A stretch of 60,765 nt of DNA, from positions 1 to 60,765 of the IMG/VR virus record IMGVR_UViG_3300030108_005940; one strand, given 5' to 3'. Position numbers and translations under genes: made by a program. The notes under the pieces were generated by a model, which saw only the letters and a program-made list of their open reading frames with translations, was not told the origin of the DNA and did not search any database. Below are positions 15,618-23,836 of this stretch, in pieces. The number at the start of each line of letters is the position of its first letter. Position 1 is the stretch's first letter. The DNA comes from a virus.

Positions 15618-16382
15618 ATGGTCATGACCTTCACACTTCCAAATGGTAAGGAAGTAAAAGTAAAACAATTTTTGTATAAGCATATACGCGAACTACTACT
15701 TCATAATAATTCATTACATACAAAGTTAAATTATCTAGAAGATTTTATTGTTACCAAAAACTTAAATGTTATTGAAAAGTTTATCACTCTACTAATGTTG
15801 AGAGAAAAATGTATTAGACCTACTGCGCAAATAACTATTGGCGGTAATGATAAGGATGTTAATATCAAATACATTCTAGAATCATTTCAAGAGTGTTTAG
15901 ATATAAGGCGTGAAGTTATTAGAGATAACATTGAGATAACTTTAGATTACCCTTCACGTTTTTGTGTAAATACAGATAACGTGTTAAGTGTTATACGCGG
16001 CATAACAATTGAGGGCGAAGCATTAAACTTAGATATATTAACTGATGAAGAGTTTGTACAAATTATTAATAAACTACCTGCTGATGTTTTAAACAATGTA
16101 AATGAGTTTGTTAGTGAAAAACAAGATGCATTTAGATACCCTCTTCTTCAAGGAAAAAATAACCCCATTAATTTAAATTTTTTAAGTAGTTCACCGTTTT
16201 TGTTTATTGATAGTATGTTTTCCGGACTAGATGAAAACACATATAGAGAGTATTTGTTTATACTAAGTAGACGTATACCTGATGTAAACTTCCTCGTTAA
16301 TAGTACATTAGTAGACATATTAGATTATCTAGAGCTGTATAAAAGAGAATGTGATGAAGAGAACGAGAAGTTGCAAAAATAG
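15618..16382 (+). CDS. baseplate hub assembly protein, T4 gp26/gp51-type
   Basis: A 254-residue, mostly helical protein. The C-terminal part, with YREYLFILSRRIPDVNFLVNS and DYLELYKRE, resembles the small proteins of T4-like phages annotated as hub subunit gp26. These are thought to chaperone the tape measure. It is the first of two such genes before the tape measure gene. The start is either ATG 15618 or ATG 15624; both lie in nested palindromes. There is no late box or ribosome site, so it may be read through from the promoter at 14910. Confidence 0.5.
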   Translation: MVMTFTLPNGKEVKVKQFLYKHIRELLLHNNSLHTKLNYLEDFIVTKNLNVIEKFITLLMLREKCIRPTAQITIGGNDKDVNIKYILESFQECLDIRREVIRDNIEITLDYPSRFCVNTDNVLSVIRGITIEGEALNLDILTDEEFVQIINKLPADVLNNVNEFVSEKQDAFRYPLLQGKNNPINLNFLSSSPFLFIDSMFSGLDENTYREYLFILSRRIPDVNFLVNSTLVDILDYLELYKRECDEENEKLQK

Positions 16383-16391
16383 ATACTTCGT

Positions 16392-16397
16392 TAAATA
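16392..16397 (+). promoter_or_regulatory. late promoter box TAAATA
   Basis: TAAATA 5 nt before the ATG at 16403. Confidence 0.7.
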
Positions 16398-16402
16398 TTC
16401 GT

Positions 16403-17146
16403 ATGAGCAATTCAACCACTAGTGATTTTTTAGATAAGCTATCCTCTTTAAAAAATGACTTTAAAGTGTATGTACCTTCTATCAAAAAAGATGTAGTTGC
16501 AAAACCTATTACGTTAAAGCAACAAAAAGATATAATTTCAACAGCTGTTAATGGTGTACTTGGTGCATTGCAGTTTACCGAGGCTATTAACAATATAATT
16601 CTAGAAAATGTTGAAGGTGATCAGTTTTATGCATTTGATAGAGTGCCAATTATTCTAGGGTTAAGAAGTCATTCTCTCGGAGATAATGTTAATGTTGAGA
16701 GCGGGGAAACCATATCTATTAACTCATGTCTCAAAAAAGCAAAAGCACCTACTAAGTTTAAATTAAATGGTAAGGCTACTATTGATTCAATAAAAGTTAA
16801 TTTACGTATACCCACTCTTAAAGAAGAAAATCAAATTGTTAAAAAGTGTATTTCAGAGATTGATAAACTTAAGACAGAAGATTTATCAGAGGCTATGGGA
16901 TTAATATATATCTTTGAACTTATTAAACATATTGAATCTATAACAATTGATGATCAGGCGGTAGAGTTTAACGACTTAAAAGTAATTGATAGAGTTAAAA
17001 TTGTTGAAGAGTTGCCTCTAGAGTTATATGAAAGTATTACTACCTTTTTAAAGGATGTTAGTGAATATGACAAATCAATATTAACTGTTGATGATACAAC
17101 AATTGCTATTGACCCAACCTTCTTTGATGCTGCGTCTAATACATAA
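16403..17146 (+). CDS. gp26: baseplate hub/tape-measure chaperone, T4 gp26/gp51-like
   Basis: A 247-residue protein. The segment KVYVPSIKKDVVAKPITLKQ (about 21-40), then QKDIISTAVNG and FDRVPIILGLRSHSLG, matches the pattern of hub subunit gp26 homologues in T4-like phages. The rest is alpha-helical and acidic. It lies directly before the tape measure gene, where tail chaperones are normally encoded. No slippery frameshift site joining it to the previous gene was seen; the two are separated by a stop and a promoter. Confidence 0.55.
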   Translation: MSNSTTSDFLDKLSSLKNDFKVYVPSIKKDVVAKPITLKQQKDIISTAVNGVLGALQFTEAINNIILENVEGDQFYAFDRVPIILGLRSHSLGDNVNVESGETISINSCLKKAKAPTKFKLNGKATIDSIKVNLRIPTLKEENQIVKKCISEIDKLKTEDLSEAMGLIYIFELIKHIESITIDDQAVEFNDLKVIDRVKIVEELPLELYESITTFLKDVSEYDKSILTVDDTTIAIDPTFFDAASNT

Positions 17147-17149
17147 ATA
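17144..17149 (+). promoter_or_regulatory. late promoter box TAAATA overlapping a stop codon
   Basis: Its TAA (17144-17146) is the stop of the previous gene, and a GTG start follows after 5 nt. A second overlapping TAAATA lies at 17148-17153. Confidence 0.7.
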
Positions 17150-17154
17150 AATAT

Positions 17155-18615
17155 GTGGATGACGAAACTCTAGACTTAATACAGGCATTAAGCCAATCTA
17201 ACAGCAAAAATAATAGAAAGTCTGTTAAAGATCGGGATGTAAGAGGTTCTGATAAAGTTAATCCGGTTTTGAAGTCTAATGAAGCAAGACGAGCTTTTAA
17301 TATAGGTACAGCTCTTGCTAATGCTTTTTTTACAGTTAAGAAAAAGAACGAAAAAGATACTTTTGGTGCTACAGCTACTACCCCAGCTGAGAAAGCAACA
17401 GCAACAGCAACAAAGGGAGCTGCAATGAAGCCAGGTAAATTAAAATTACCTCTACTCCTAGCCTTAGGAGCTGGTATTACAGCTTTTGCTACTTGGTTAG
17501 CAGATTTCTTAGGACCGGTAGGAGAGTTTATAACTAAAACATTACCTAAAATACTTAAACCTATGGGAAATGTAGCAAAGGGGTTTTTTACAGCAATAAA
17601 AGGTGGAAAACTTTTAGCTACATTAACTGGCATAGCTGGAAAGATAGGTAAAAGATTATTAAAATTTGGTAGGTTTATACCTGTTATAGGTTCCCTTTTC
17701 AGTTTTGGTTTTGGTATAGCACGGTGGAAGAAAGGCGAATATATACCTGCTGTATTTGAATTTTTATCTGGTATATTAAATCTTCTACCTACCGGTGTGG
17801 GTAATATAGCTTCCATTCTCATTGATGGTGCATTATTACTATATGATTTGAATAAAGAAACTGGTGAAGATAAAACTGTAGCACCAGCAGGTGGTGTTGA
17901 TTTTTGGGGACAAATTAAAGATTTTGCTTTAAACTTACCTGGTGTACAAAATATAATAAATCTCGGAAAAGGTTTCGGTGCTATATTTAAAGGTGATTTC
18001 AAAGGTGCTGCAGAATATTTTAATAAAGCTCTTCCTTTTATTGGTGCTGTTATAGGTTGGTTAGCTAAAGCTGGTCAATCTGTTGGCAAAGTCATTGAAA
18101 ATATTAACTTACCGTCTCCAGGTGAGTTCTTTGGAAGTATTGCTAACAAGTTTATTTCTATATTCAAAGGAATGATGGATAAAATTTACGGATGGTTAAC
18201 TGGAGCTGCTGATTGGGTAGTTGGTAAAGTAAAAGATTTTGGCTCTGGTGCTTGGGAAGGAGTTAAAGCAGTTGGTTCATTTTTAAACCCCTTTGACGAT
18301 GTAGTAATTAAGGGAAATAAAATAATTCCTATTAATAAAAAAGATGATATTATTGCAGCTAAGAGCGGGGGAGTAATAGGCGACATAATGGGCTCGGATA
18401 ATGTTATAGGTGAAATTAAAACTTCGAACATACATTTAAGTCAATTAGTACAATTAACTGCGCAACTAGTTGCTGGTCAAGGACAAGGAGCATCTGCATC
18501 ACCTAATGTTGTAATGCAACCATCCAACACTGATATGAGCGGTGGAATGCAAGGACCAAGCTATAATGATGGAAGATTCGACTATACTAATTCCGCTTAT
18601 AGCCTTACACCGTAA
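17155..18615 (+). CDS. gp29: tail tape measure / hub protein, T4 gp29-like
   Basis: A 486-residue protein starting with GTG 5 nt after a late box. The N-terminal 90 residues are charged and Ala/Lys-rich. The centre (about 95-330) is a chain of hydrophobic Gly-rich helices such as LPLLLALGAGITAFATWLAD, FIPVIGSLFSFGFGIARW and GILNLLPTGVGNIASILID. This is the pattern of tape measure proteins that enter the host membrane. The end is Ser/Gly/Gln-rich. It is shorter than T4 gp29 (590 residues), which would suggest a shorter tail if it sets length alone. Position after the hub chaperones and before gp48 supports the call. Confidence 0.65.
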   Translation: MDDETLDLIQALSQSNSKNNRKSVKDRDVRGSDKVNPVLKSNEARRAFNIGTALANAFFTVKKKNEKDTFGATATTPAEKATATATKGAAMKPGKLKLPLLLALGAGITAFATWLADFLGPVGEFITKTLPKILKPMGNVAKGFFTAIKGGKLLATLTGIAGKIGKRLLKFGRFIPVIGSLFSFGFGIARWKKGEYIPAVFEFLSGILNLLPTGVGNIASILIDGALLLYDLNKETGEDKTVAPAGGVDFWGQIKDFALNLPGVQNIINLGKGFGAIFKGDFKGAAEYFNKALPFIGAVIGWLAKAGQSVGKVIENINLPSPGEFFGSIANKFISIFKGMMDKIYGWLTGAADWVVGKVKDFGSGAWEGVKAVGSFLNPFDDVVIKGNKIIPINKKDDIIAAKSGGVIGDIMGSDNVIGEIKTSNIHLSQLVQLTAQLVAGQGQGASASPNVVMQPSNTDMSGGMQGPSYNDGRFDYTNSAYSLTP

Positions 18616-18621
18616 TAAATA
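18616..18621 (+). promoter_or_regulatory. late promoter box TAAATA
   Basis: TAAATA directly after the tape measure stop codon and 6 nt before the GTG at 18628. Confidence 0.7.
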
Positions 18622-18627
18622 TTATTA

Positions 18628-20199
18628 GTGGCCGACCCTCATAAATACCAACAAAGCTATGATCTAGTTAATGACTATGATTGGACTTCTGTTGCTCGTA
18701 AATCGCAAATGCGTAATGAGGCTCCTTCTGCGTATGTGTCAGCGTACGCTTTAAAATTTTCCCAATTACGTTCGTTTATAGATGGTTATTTAAATATACT
18801 ATCACCTACACACTTTGGCACTATAAACAAAAAAGGAGGTACTAGAAGTGCAAATCCTGGATTAGATTTTTATAGAAGATTATATGGTACTAGTAGTGAC
18901 CCTCTAACTAGATTTAGTTTTCCTTTCTTTTCAGATAATATTCGTAGTTTTAGTACTGAGTATGCTGATACGTTTTCACCGGTCAGTCAGCGAGGTGCGC
19001 AAATGTTAGGTGGGGAGTTTTTAACAGGTTTAGGAGGAGCCGGTGAATCTGTAATTGGTGGAGCTGCAGCATTAGCAAGTGGTATTGCAAACCTCGGAGG
19101 TGCTGCCGGTAATTCCGGTGATAAGTCATTAGTAGATAAAGTTTCAAAAGCTTCAGTAAAAGGAGCTAGTAGTCTGTTTAATAAAGCATTCGGTACAAAT
19201 GTAGACTTTAATGCAGGAATGCAAACAATAGGTGCTCCAGGCACGTATATTGAAACACCAAAATTTTATCAATATAGTAATACGGATAACGGGTTGGAGT
19301 TATCTTTTGCTCTATCAAATACTTTAAATAATGACGCTATTGAGCAAAATCATAGATTTATTACTGATTTTACTAGAATGAATAGACCGTTTAGAACAGG
19401 TGCTATTGGAATGACATTTCCAGCTATATACAATATAGTTATACCTGGTCAGCGTTATATACAATGGGCGTATCTTGAAAGTTTTAACATTGGTTTATTA
19501 GGAATGAGAAGACGGTTACCTATATCTACTGGTGGTTCGAGAATAGTACCAGAAGCATATACATGTCAGTTTTCATTTAGATCATTAACTATAGAAGCAG
19601 CAAACTTTATGGATGAAATAGATAAATTTGGTGGTTTTGATTCTGGAGACGATAGCTATATAAAGCTTAAACGAGCAGAAGAAGCATCTATTGGGTCTAC
19701 AGCAGCTAATCTAGATAGAGCAGCTAGGATAAGAGAAGCACAAAACAATGTTTCACAAAGGAAGATAGATCCAAATCCCACCGGTGGGGATCCTAATTGG
19801 ACTGGGTTGGCAGTTGATGGTACAGATGTTCGTAGTTATGAATATTTTTCAACGAGTATTCAAGACAGACCTGGAGCTCCTGGAACATTTGAAGATTATC
19901 TTTTGTTAACTGATGAACAAATTTATAATCTAAACCCAGTACCTGGTATTGAGAATTTAAACACACCTGCACCTGGTTTTGAACCAGAGGATGCAACTAT
20001 ACAGCCTTTTGAACCTCCTGCACCTGGTTTTGAACCAGAGGATGCAACTATACAGCCTTTTAGGGAGTTGTCACCAGAGCAAAGTTTAATTGAGAAAAGT
20101 AAAAGGAGAGAAATTTCAATAGGTCCTATTCCTGCCCGGGCAGAAATAGAGCCTCTACCAGGAGGGACAAGGTCCGGATCTGGTATACCCGGAACATAA
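18628..20199 (+). CDS. gp48: baseplate tail-tube cap, T4 gp48-like
   Basis: A 523-residue protein starting with GTG. The N-terminus has RNEAPSAYVSAYALKFSQLR. A Gly/Ala-rich low-complexity stretch (about 130-190) leads into a conserved part, FDFTRM-like FITDFTRMNRPFR, then TFPAIYNIVIPGQRYIQWAY and IVPEAYTCQFSFRSLTIEA (about 250-330). This resembles the cap proteins gp48/gp54, on which the tail tube is built. The C-terminus is Pro/Glu-rich with two copies of a 15-residue repeat. Position between tape measure and gp53 fits. Assignment to gp48 rather than gp54 is uncertain. Confidence 0.55.
   Translation: MADPHKYQQSYDLVNDYDWTSVARKSQMRNEAPSAYVSAYALKFSQLRSFIDGYLNILSPTHFGTINKKGGTRSANPGLDFYRRLYGTSSDPLTRFSFPFFSDNIRSFSTEYADTFSPVSQRGAQMLGGEFLTGLGGAGESVIGGAAALASGIANLGGAAGNSGDKSLVDKVSKASVKGASSLFNKAFGTNVDFNAGMQTIGAPGTYIETPKFYQYSNTDNGLELSFALSNTLNNDAIEQNHRFITDFTRMNRPFRTGAIGMTFPAIYNIVIPGQRYIQWAYLESFNIGLLGMRRRLPISTGGSRIVPEAYTCQFSFRSLTIEAANFMDEIDKFGGFDSGDDSYIKLKRAEEASIGSTAANLDRAARIREAQNNVSQRKIDPNPTGGDPNWTGLAVDGTDVRSYEYFSTSIQDRPGAPGTFEDYLLLTDEQIYNLNPVPGIENLNTPAPGFEPEDATIQPFEPPAPGFEPEDATIQPFRELSPEQSLIEKSKRREISIGPIPARAEIEPLPGGTRSGSGIPGT
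19966..20061 (+). repeat. 45-bp exact tandem repeat in the gp48-like gene
   Basis: Two identical 45-bp copies (19966-20010 and 20017-20061) separated by 6 bp encode PAPGFEPEDATIQPF twice. The identity at DNA level points to a recent duplication. Confidence 0.9.
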
Positions 20200-20202
20200 G
20201 AT

Positions 20203-20610
20203 ATGAGCTTAACAGGAACAACAGGAAAATATCAAGATGAAGTATCAGCATTACCCAAGCTGCCGCTTAACAGATATGAACGTATTTTTAAAGTATACTC
20301 TGAAAACAAAGATGGTAAAGAGTTTTATTTTTATAACATTCTTAACAGAATGGAATTTCCAACTAATATAGATAGTAATCTATTAGACACACATGTTGTT
20401 ACTGCGCGTCAAGCATTAACTATGACTTCGTATGATGTATACGGTGATATTTTCAGTTGGTGGATTATATATCTACTAAACAAAGATGTTATTGGTAATA
20501 GTTTTTTTGCTGAAGGCGGTCAACAGCTAAAATATATTCTTCCTAGTAAACGTGGATTAATATATCAGCAGATGACCGATGCTACTATCTTTAACAACAA
20601 GCATTTCTAA
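20203..20610 (+). CDS. gp53: baseplate wedge protein, T4 gp53-like
   Basis: A 135-residue protein resembling the gp53 family. Its signature is visible near residues 74-100: SYDVYGDIFSWWIIYLLNK, followed by a Gly-rich turn and KYILPSKRG. In T4, gp53 joins wedges around the hub and has a LysM-like fold. It starts 3 nt after the previous stop, without its own late box, and its stop overlaps the next ATG by one base, so it is part of an operon with its neighbours. It is shorter than T4 gp53 (196). Confidence 0.7.
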   Translation: MSLTGTTGKYQDEVSALPKLPLNRYERIFKVYSENKDGKEFYFYNILNRMEFPTNIDSNLLDTHVVTARQALTMTSYDVYGDIFSWWIIYLLNKDVIGNSFFAEGGQQLKYILPSKRGLIYQQMTDATIFNNKHF

Positions 20611-22277
20611 TGGCTAAAGGTGATAATATACCTGTTTTAGATGAAACAGTGGTAACGGCTACTATTGAGGATGAATTAAATGATGCTAATAAATTCAAAA
20701 TTAATGGTGCAGATTATTATTGTTACTTTGAAATATCTACATCAGAGTTTCCACAAGATCAAGTTGATCCAGATAAGCAAGATCCAACTAACACAATAAG
20801 ATTAACTAAGTCTGCTATTGTTAATTTAGATCTTCAGGAAAACTTTTTCGAACCATTTTGTGCAGGTCATATAACAGTAAACAACCCATATGATTACATA
20901 GAAGATAATCATTACACAACAGGAGATGGAGATGATTATTTACATGTAGTTTTTTGTGAGTGGGAAACATTTAAACGTTTTCCTGAACATGCTTTAACAT
21001 ATACATTTGTTATAACAGATGAAGGTAACAGTGTATCTAAAAGCGATAGATCTAATAACTTTAAAACATATAAATTATTAGATAAGAACTATGCAAAGCT
21101 AAATGAAGCTATACCTTTTAATAAAGTATATCCAACTAATGCAATGCGAGAGGCTGGTGACACTACAGTAGGTTCATGTATAAGACAGTTATTAGTAGAT
21201 GTGTTAGGTGCAGATGTTATTGATAATGATTTTTGGGATGTTGGTTCACATAAGATTGGGGAACCAAACGGTGAGTTTGTTGCAGACCAAGAATATATTA
21301 CTTGTCCATTAAGTTGGAGATATTCAGATTTATTAAAGTATCTTCTTAGAATAAATTATTCAACCGGAGGCGATGGTGAAGCGTTACCTGTGCAGTGTGT
21401 ATTAAACTTTGACAGAACAAAACAAAAATATTCTTTAGAAGCGATAGATAAAATATTTAAGGATAACAAAGCATTAACTATAGAGGGATTCGGTCTAGGA
21501 GATTTAACTGGTAGTTCTGACAATAATGAAACTACACGTGTTCTCGGAACTAATAAAAATAATCCAAAAGATACTAATGTACCGGTGAATCAAAATGAAG
21601 GGCTATTAAAGAATGCAAATGTAACAACTCCTATGGTTAATTATGGGAATGAATTTTTTATTAATTACTCAGCAGGTTATAATGATGGGTTAGGAGGCCA
21701 GCAAAATCAACATCAAGTTTCTCTAGAAGAGATTAGAGCTGAATGGAAAAAATCTTTTGTAGATGTATTTAATTTAGTCGGTGGTAAGCCTCAGCCATTT
21801 GTACCTCTTAATAAAATAAGAGGGAGAACTATAAGACCGATGATATTTCCTTTCAATAAAGATCAAATCATTAACATAGCTAAAGCTCAAATGGTTTCAA
21901 ATCTTACGTTTTTAAATTTACAATTAACTCTCGACAACCAAGGAGATACATTTAGACAACCTGGTAAGTTTATAGATCTATTTAAATTAACAGGTGGCTT
22001 AGATGGCAATGATTCACCTTCTGATGCTAAAATTTTAGGTAGGTGGTTCGTAACTAAAGTGCATCATAGATTCTTTAAAGATAGTTATGAAAACGTAATT
22101 CAATGTGTCAAGACATATGTTGGACCTGATGTAGATAGTAGGGTTGATGATGCAAGTCTAACCCTACCTAATCAAATACCGACTGGTAAGCAAATTAGAA
22201 CACTCCCAGGTTCACAAACCCCTAATGATTTAAATCCAACTCAATTACCAGGTGGGAATCCAATTGTACTAACTTAA
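20610..22277 (+). CDS. baseplate hub protein, T4 gp27-like
   Basis: A 555-residue protein whose layout fits the hub family (gp27/gpD type). The first beta domain has LDLQENFFEPFCAGHITV and YLHVVF (about 75-125). A middle helical part has TVGSCIRQLLVDVLG. Then come the second domain and a closing segment ILGRWFVTKVHHRFFKDSY near residue 485, typical of hub proteins that carry the spike. It is longer than T4 gp27 (391). The C-terminal 50 residues are Pro/Asn/Gln-rich. It starts on the gp53 stop (one-base overlap). Confidence 0.55.
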   Translation: MAKGDNIPVLDETVVTATIEDELNDANKFKINGADYYCYFEISTSEFPQDQVDPDKQDPTNTIRLTKSAIVNLDLQENFFEPFCAGHITVNNPYDYIEDNHYTTGDGDDYLHVVFCEWETFKRFPEHALTYTFVITDEGNSVSKSDRSNNFKTYKLLDKNYAKLNEAIPFNKVYPTNAMREAGDTTVGSCIRQLLVDVLGADVIDNDFWDVGSHKIGEPNGEFVADQEYITCPLSWRYSDLLKYLLRINYSTGGDGEALPVQCVLNFDRTKQKYSLEAIDKIFKDNKALTIEGFGLGDLTGSSDNNETTRVLGTNKNNPKDTNVPVNQNEGLLKNANVTTPMVNYGNEFFINYSAGYNDGLGGQQNQHQVSLEEIRAEWKKSFVDVFNLVGGKPQPFVPLNKIRGRTIRPMIFPFNKDQIINIAKAQMVSNLTFLNLQLTLDNQGDTFRQPGKFIDLFKLTGGLDGNDSPSDAKILGRWFVTKVHHRFFKDSYENVIQCVKTYVGPDVDSRVDDASLTLPNQIPTGKQIRTLPGSQTPNDLNPTQLPGGNPIVLT

Positions 22278-22280
22278 ATA
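22275..22280 (+). promoter_or_regulatory. late promoter box TAAATA overlapping a stop codon
   Basis: Its TAA (22275-22277) is the stop of the hub gene. The next ATG follows after 6 nt. Confidence 0.75.
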
Positions 22281-22286
22281 TATTAT

Positions 22287-23579
22287 ATGTCAGCTTGTTT
22301 AAATCAGGTAGTTAGAGGGTTAGTAGGAGATATAAATGGCTTTTTTAATAATAAGTCAGAAATCCTAAGATCTCTCTTTGTTACAAGAAAGCAGTTTGAA
22401 AATTTAATAGAAAGAGACTGTGATGGTAATCTATCCGGACCTATATTAGGACATAACTTTGATGAACATGAGTTAGATTTTATGGAGTCTTTCTTAAAGA
22501 CCTTCGAATTAGGTTTGAGTCAGCTAGAAGACTTTATGAGAAAATTAAACTCGGTGCAAGGTCTTCTACAACTTGATGAGTGTTCAATATTATATTATTT
22601 AAGGCAAATTTTAAATGGACCGTTTGCGTGTGCAGCAGTTGATATAACTAATTTAATAGGTGGTAATTTAAATTTACTACAATCAACAAACAATGCAATT
22701 GGTACTCTGGGTAATGCAGTAAGAAGTAATATTTCAACAACTGTGTATGGTTTAGAGCCAGTAAATGCTGCTTTAGATTTATACAACCATCTACCTCCAA
22801 AGATGCAGGAGAATATAGACAACGGAATTAAAAGCGCAACAAACGTTTTTAATTATAATCAAGAAGGCGGAGTTTATCAATATAATACTCTTCCTTATAT
22901 TGATAAGCTACCCAAAGAGCGTGTAAACTCAGAGTGGCAACAAGGGTTTACAAACTTCGCTTCAGGTAATTTAATGCTTAAAGATATAACTTTCTTTAAC
23001 AACTTAAAAAATATATCAGATAATATTTTCGGTAGCATAGAAATGACATTAGGTGTAGCTGCGAATAAGATCTATAAATTTCAAAAACTTACTAATCAAT
23101 TTTATGCAAGAAGTAATAGAGCATACGGTACATTAGGAGCAGTTAACAGGTTGTTAATATCGTTAAATAGAACTGAATACACTACTACAAATAAGATTAT
23201 TCAAAAGGAATGTAAACAAATTCAAACTGATATTTTAGGTACGTCCATTACTAATGATAGTACATATTCCGATCAGACAATGCAAACAAATGACGGTATA
23301 TATAATTTATCCACATTGGATGGGCAAGGTGGTATACCTAATGCACCTACTCGTCCGCTTCCAGATACTCATACTCAAGGACAAGACATTTTTGATACAT
23401 GTGAAGAAGCTACTAACAGAGGAAGGGAGTTAGGTTGCGAAGGCTGCCACACGCATCGCGATGATAATGGCAATTTATATTATATGCCATGTAACTCAAT
23501 GGAAGATTACTTAGGTGTGTTAGGTGTTAGTGAGCCGGATTGCGATAACGATGAAGACTGTGATAATTTTGGATTTTAA
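22287..23579 (+). CDS. structural protein with Cys/His-rich C-terminal tip
   Basis: A 430-residue protein of unrecognised family. Residues 1-300 are mainly helical (HELDFMESFLKTFELGLSQL; long amphipathic helices near 230-290). The last 55 residues are different: Cys-rich and acidic with LGCEGCHTHRDDNGNLYYMP, then CNSMEDYL and DCDNDEDCDNFGF. The CHTH cluster recalls the H-x-H iron site at the tip of some membrane-piercing phage spikes, but no spike beta-helix is visible. It stands after the hub gene, so a central hub or tip role is plausible. It has its own late box. Confidence 0.5.
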   Translation: MSACLNQVVRGLVGDINGFFNNKSEILRSLFVTRKQFENLIERDCDGNLSGPILGHNFDEHELDFMESFLKTFELGLSQLEDFMRKLNSVQGLLQLDECSILYYLRQILNGPFACAAVDITNLIGGNLNLLQSTNNAIGTLGNAVRSNISTTVYGLEPVNAALDLYNHLPPKMQENIDNGIKSATNVFNYNQEGGVYQYNTLPYIDKLPKERVNSEWQQGFTNFASGNLMLKDITFFNNLKNISDNIFGSIEMTLGVAANKIYKFQKLTNQFYARSNRAYGTLGAVNRLLISLNRTEYTTTNKIIQKECKQIQTDILGTSITNDSTYSDQTMQTNDGIYNLSTLDGQGGIPNAPTRPLPDTHTQGQDIFDTCEEATNRGRELGCEGCHTHRDDNGNLYYMPCNSMEDYLGVLGVSEPDCDNDEDCDNFGF

Positions 23580-23836
23580 ACGTCCCCGTTTTCATCAATC
23601 TTCATATCTTCATAAGGGCCTACTACTGTTCTATAGTATTCCATTTTACAGCACTCTAATGCTCCTATCATTTCATTACAGTTAGCATAATTTTTTCCAA
23701 ATGCTCTAAGGTAATTATCAATAAAAACTGTAACCACGTAGTTGAGCTCACCGGCGTTTTTAGGTACATAGTTTATTCCAACAGAGTTAAGTGACTCTGT
23801 TACGTCTTTTCTTTGCTCGGGTCTAATGTAAGGCAT
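23576..23836 (-). CDS. small conserved phage protein (DUF6899-like)
   Basis: An 86-residue protein with MPYIRPEQR at the start, AGELNYVVTVFIDNYLRAFG in the middle and CKMEYYRTVVGPYEDMKIDE at the end. This is the pattern of a small protein often seen in phages (recalled as DUF6899, not checked), with unknown function. It overlaps the 3' end of the clamp loader gene by 14 nt, which is how T4 couples gp44 to gp62. It is too short to be gp62 (187 residues). Its stop overlaps the convergent late gene by 4 nt. Confidence 0.65.
   Translation of the reverse strand: MPYIRPEQRKDVTESLNSVGINYVPKNAGELNYVVTVFIDNYLRAFGKNYANCNEMIGALECCKMEYYRTVVGPYEDMKIDENGDV
23578..23592. terminator. weak bidirectional hairpin between convergent genes
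   Basis: AAACG (23578-23582) and CGTTT (23587-23591) enclose a 4-nt loop and are followed by one more T. On the minus strand the loop is GGGA, a stable tetraloop type. The stem is short, so termination is only a possibility. Confidence 0.35.

Noticed and set aside
17136-18002. Long minus-strand open frame of 288 codons opposite the tape measure gene
   Set aside because: It is antisense to a well-supported gene, low in complexity (Pro/Lys/Ala-rich), and has no promoter box or family match.
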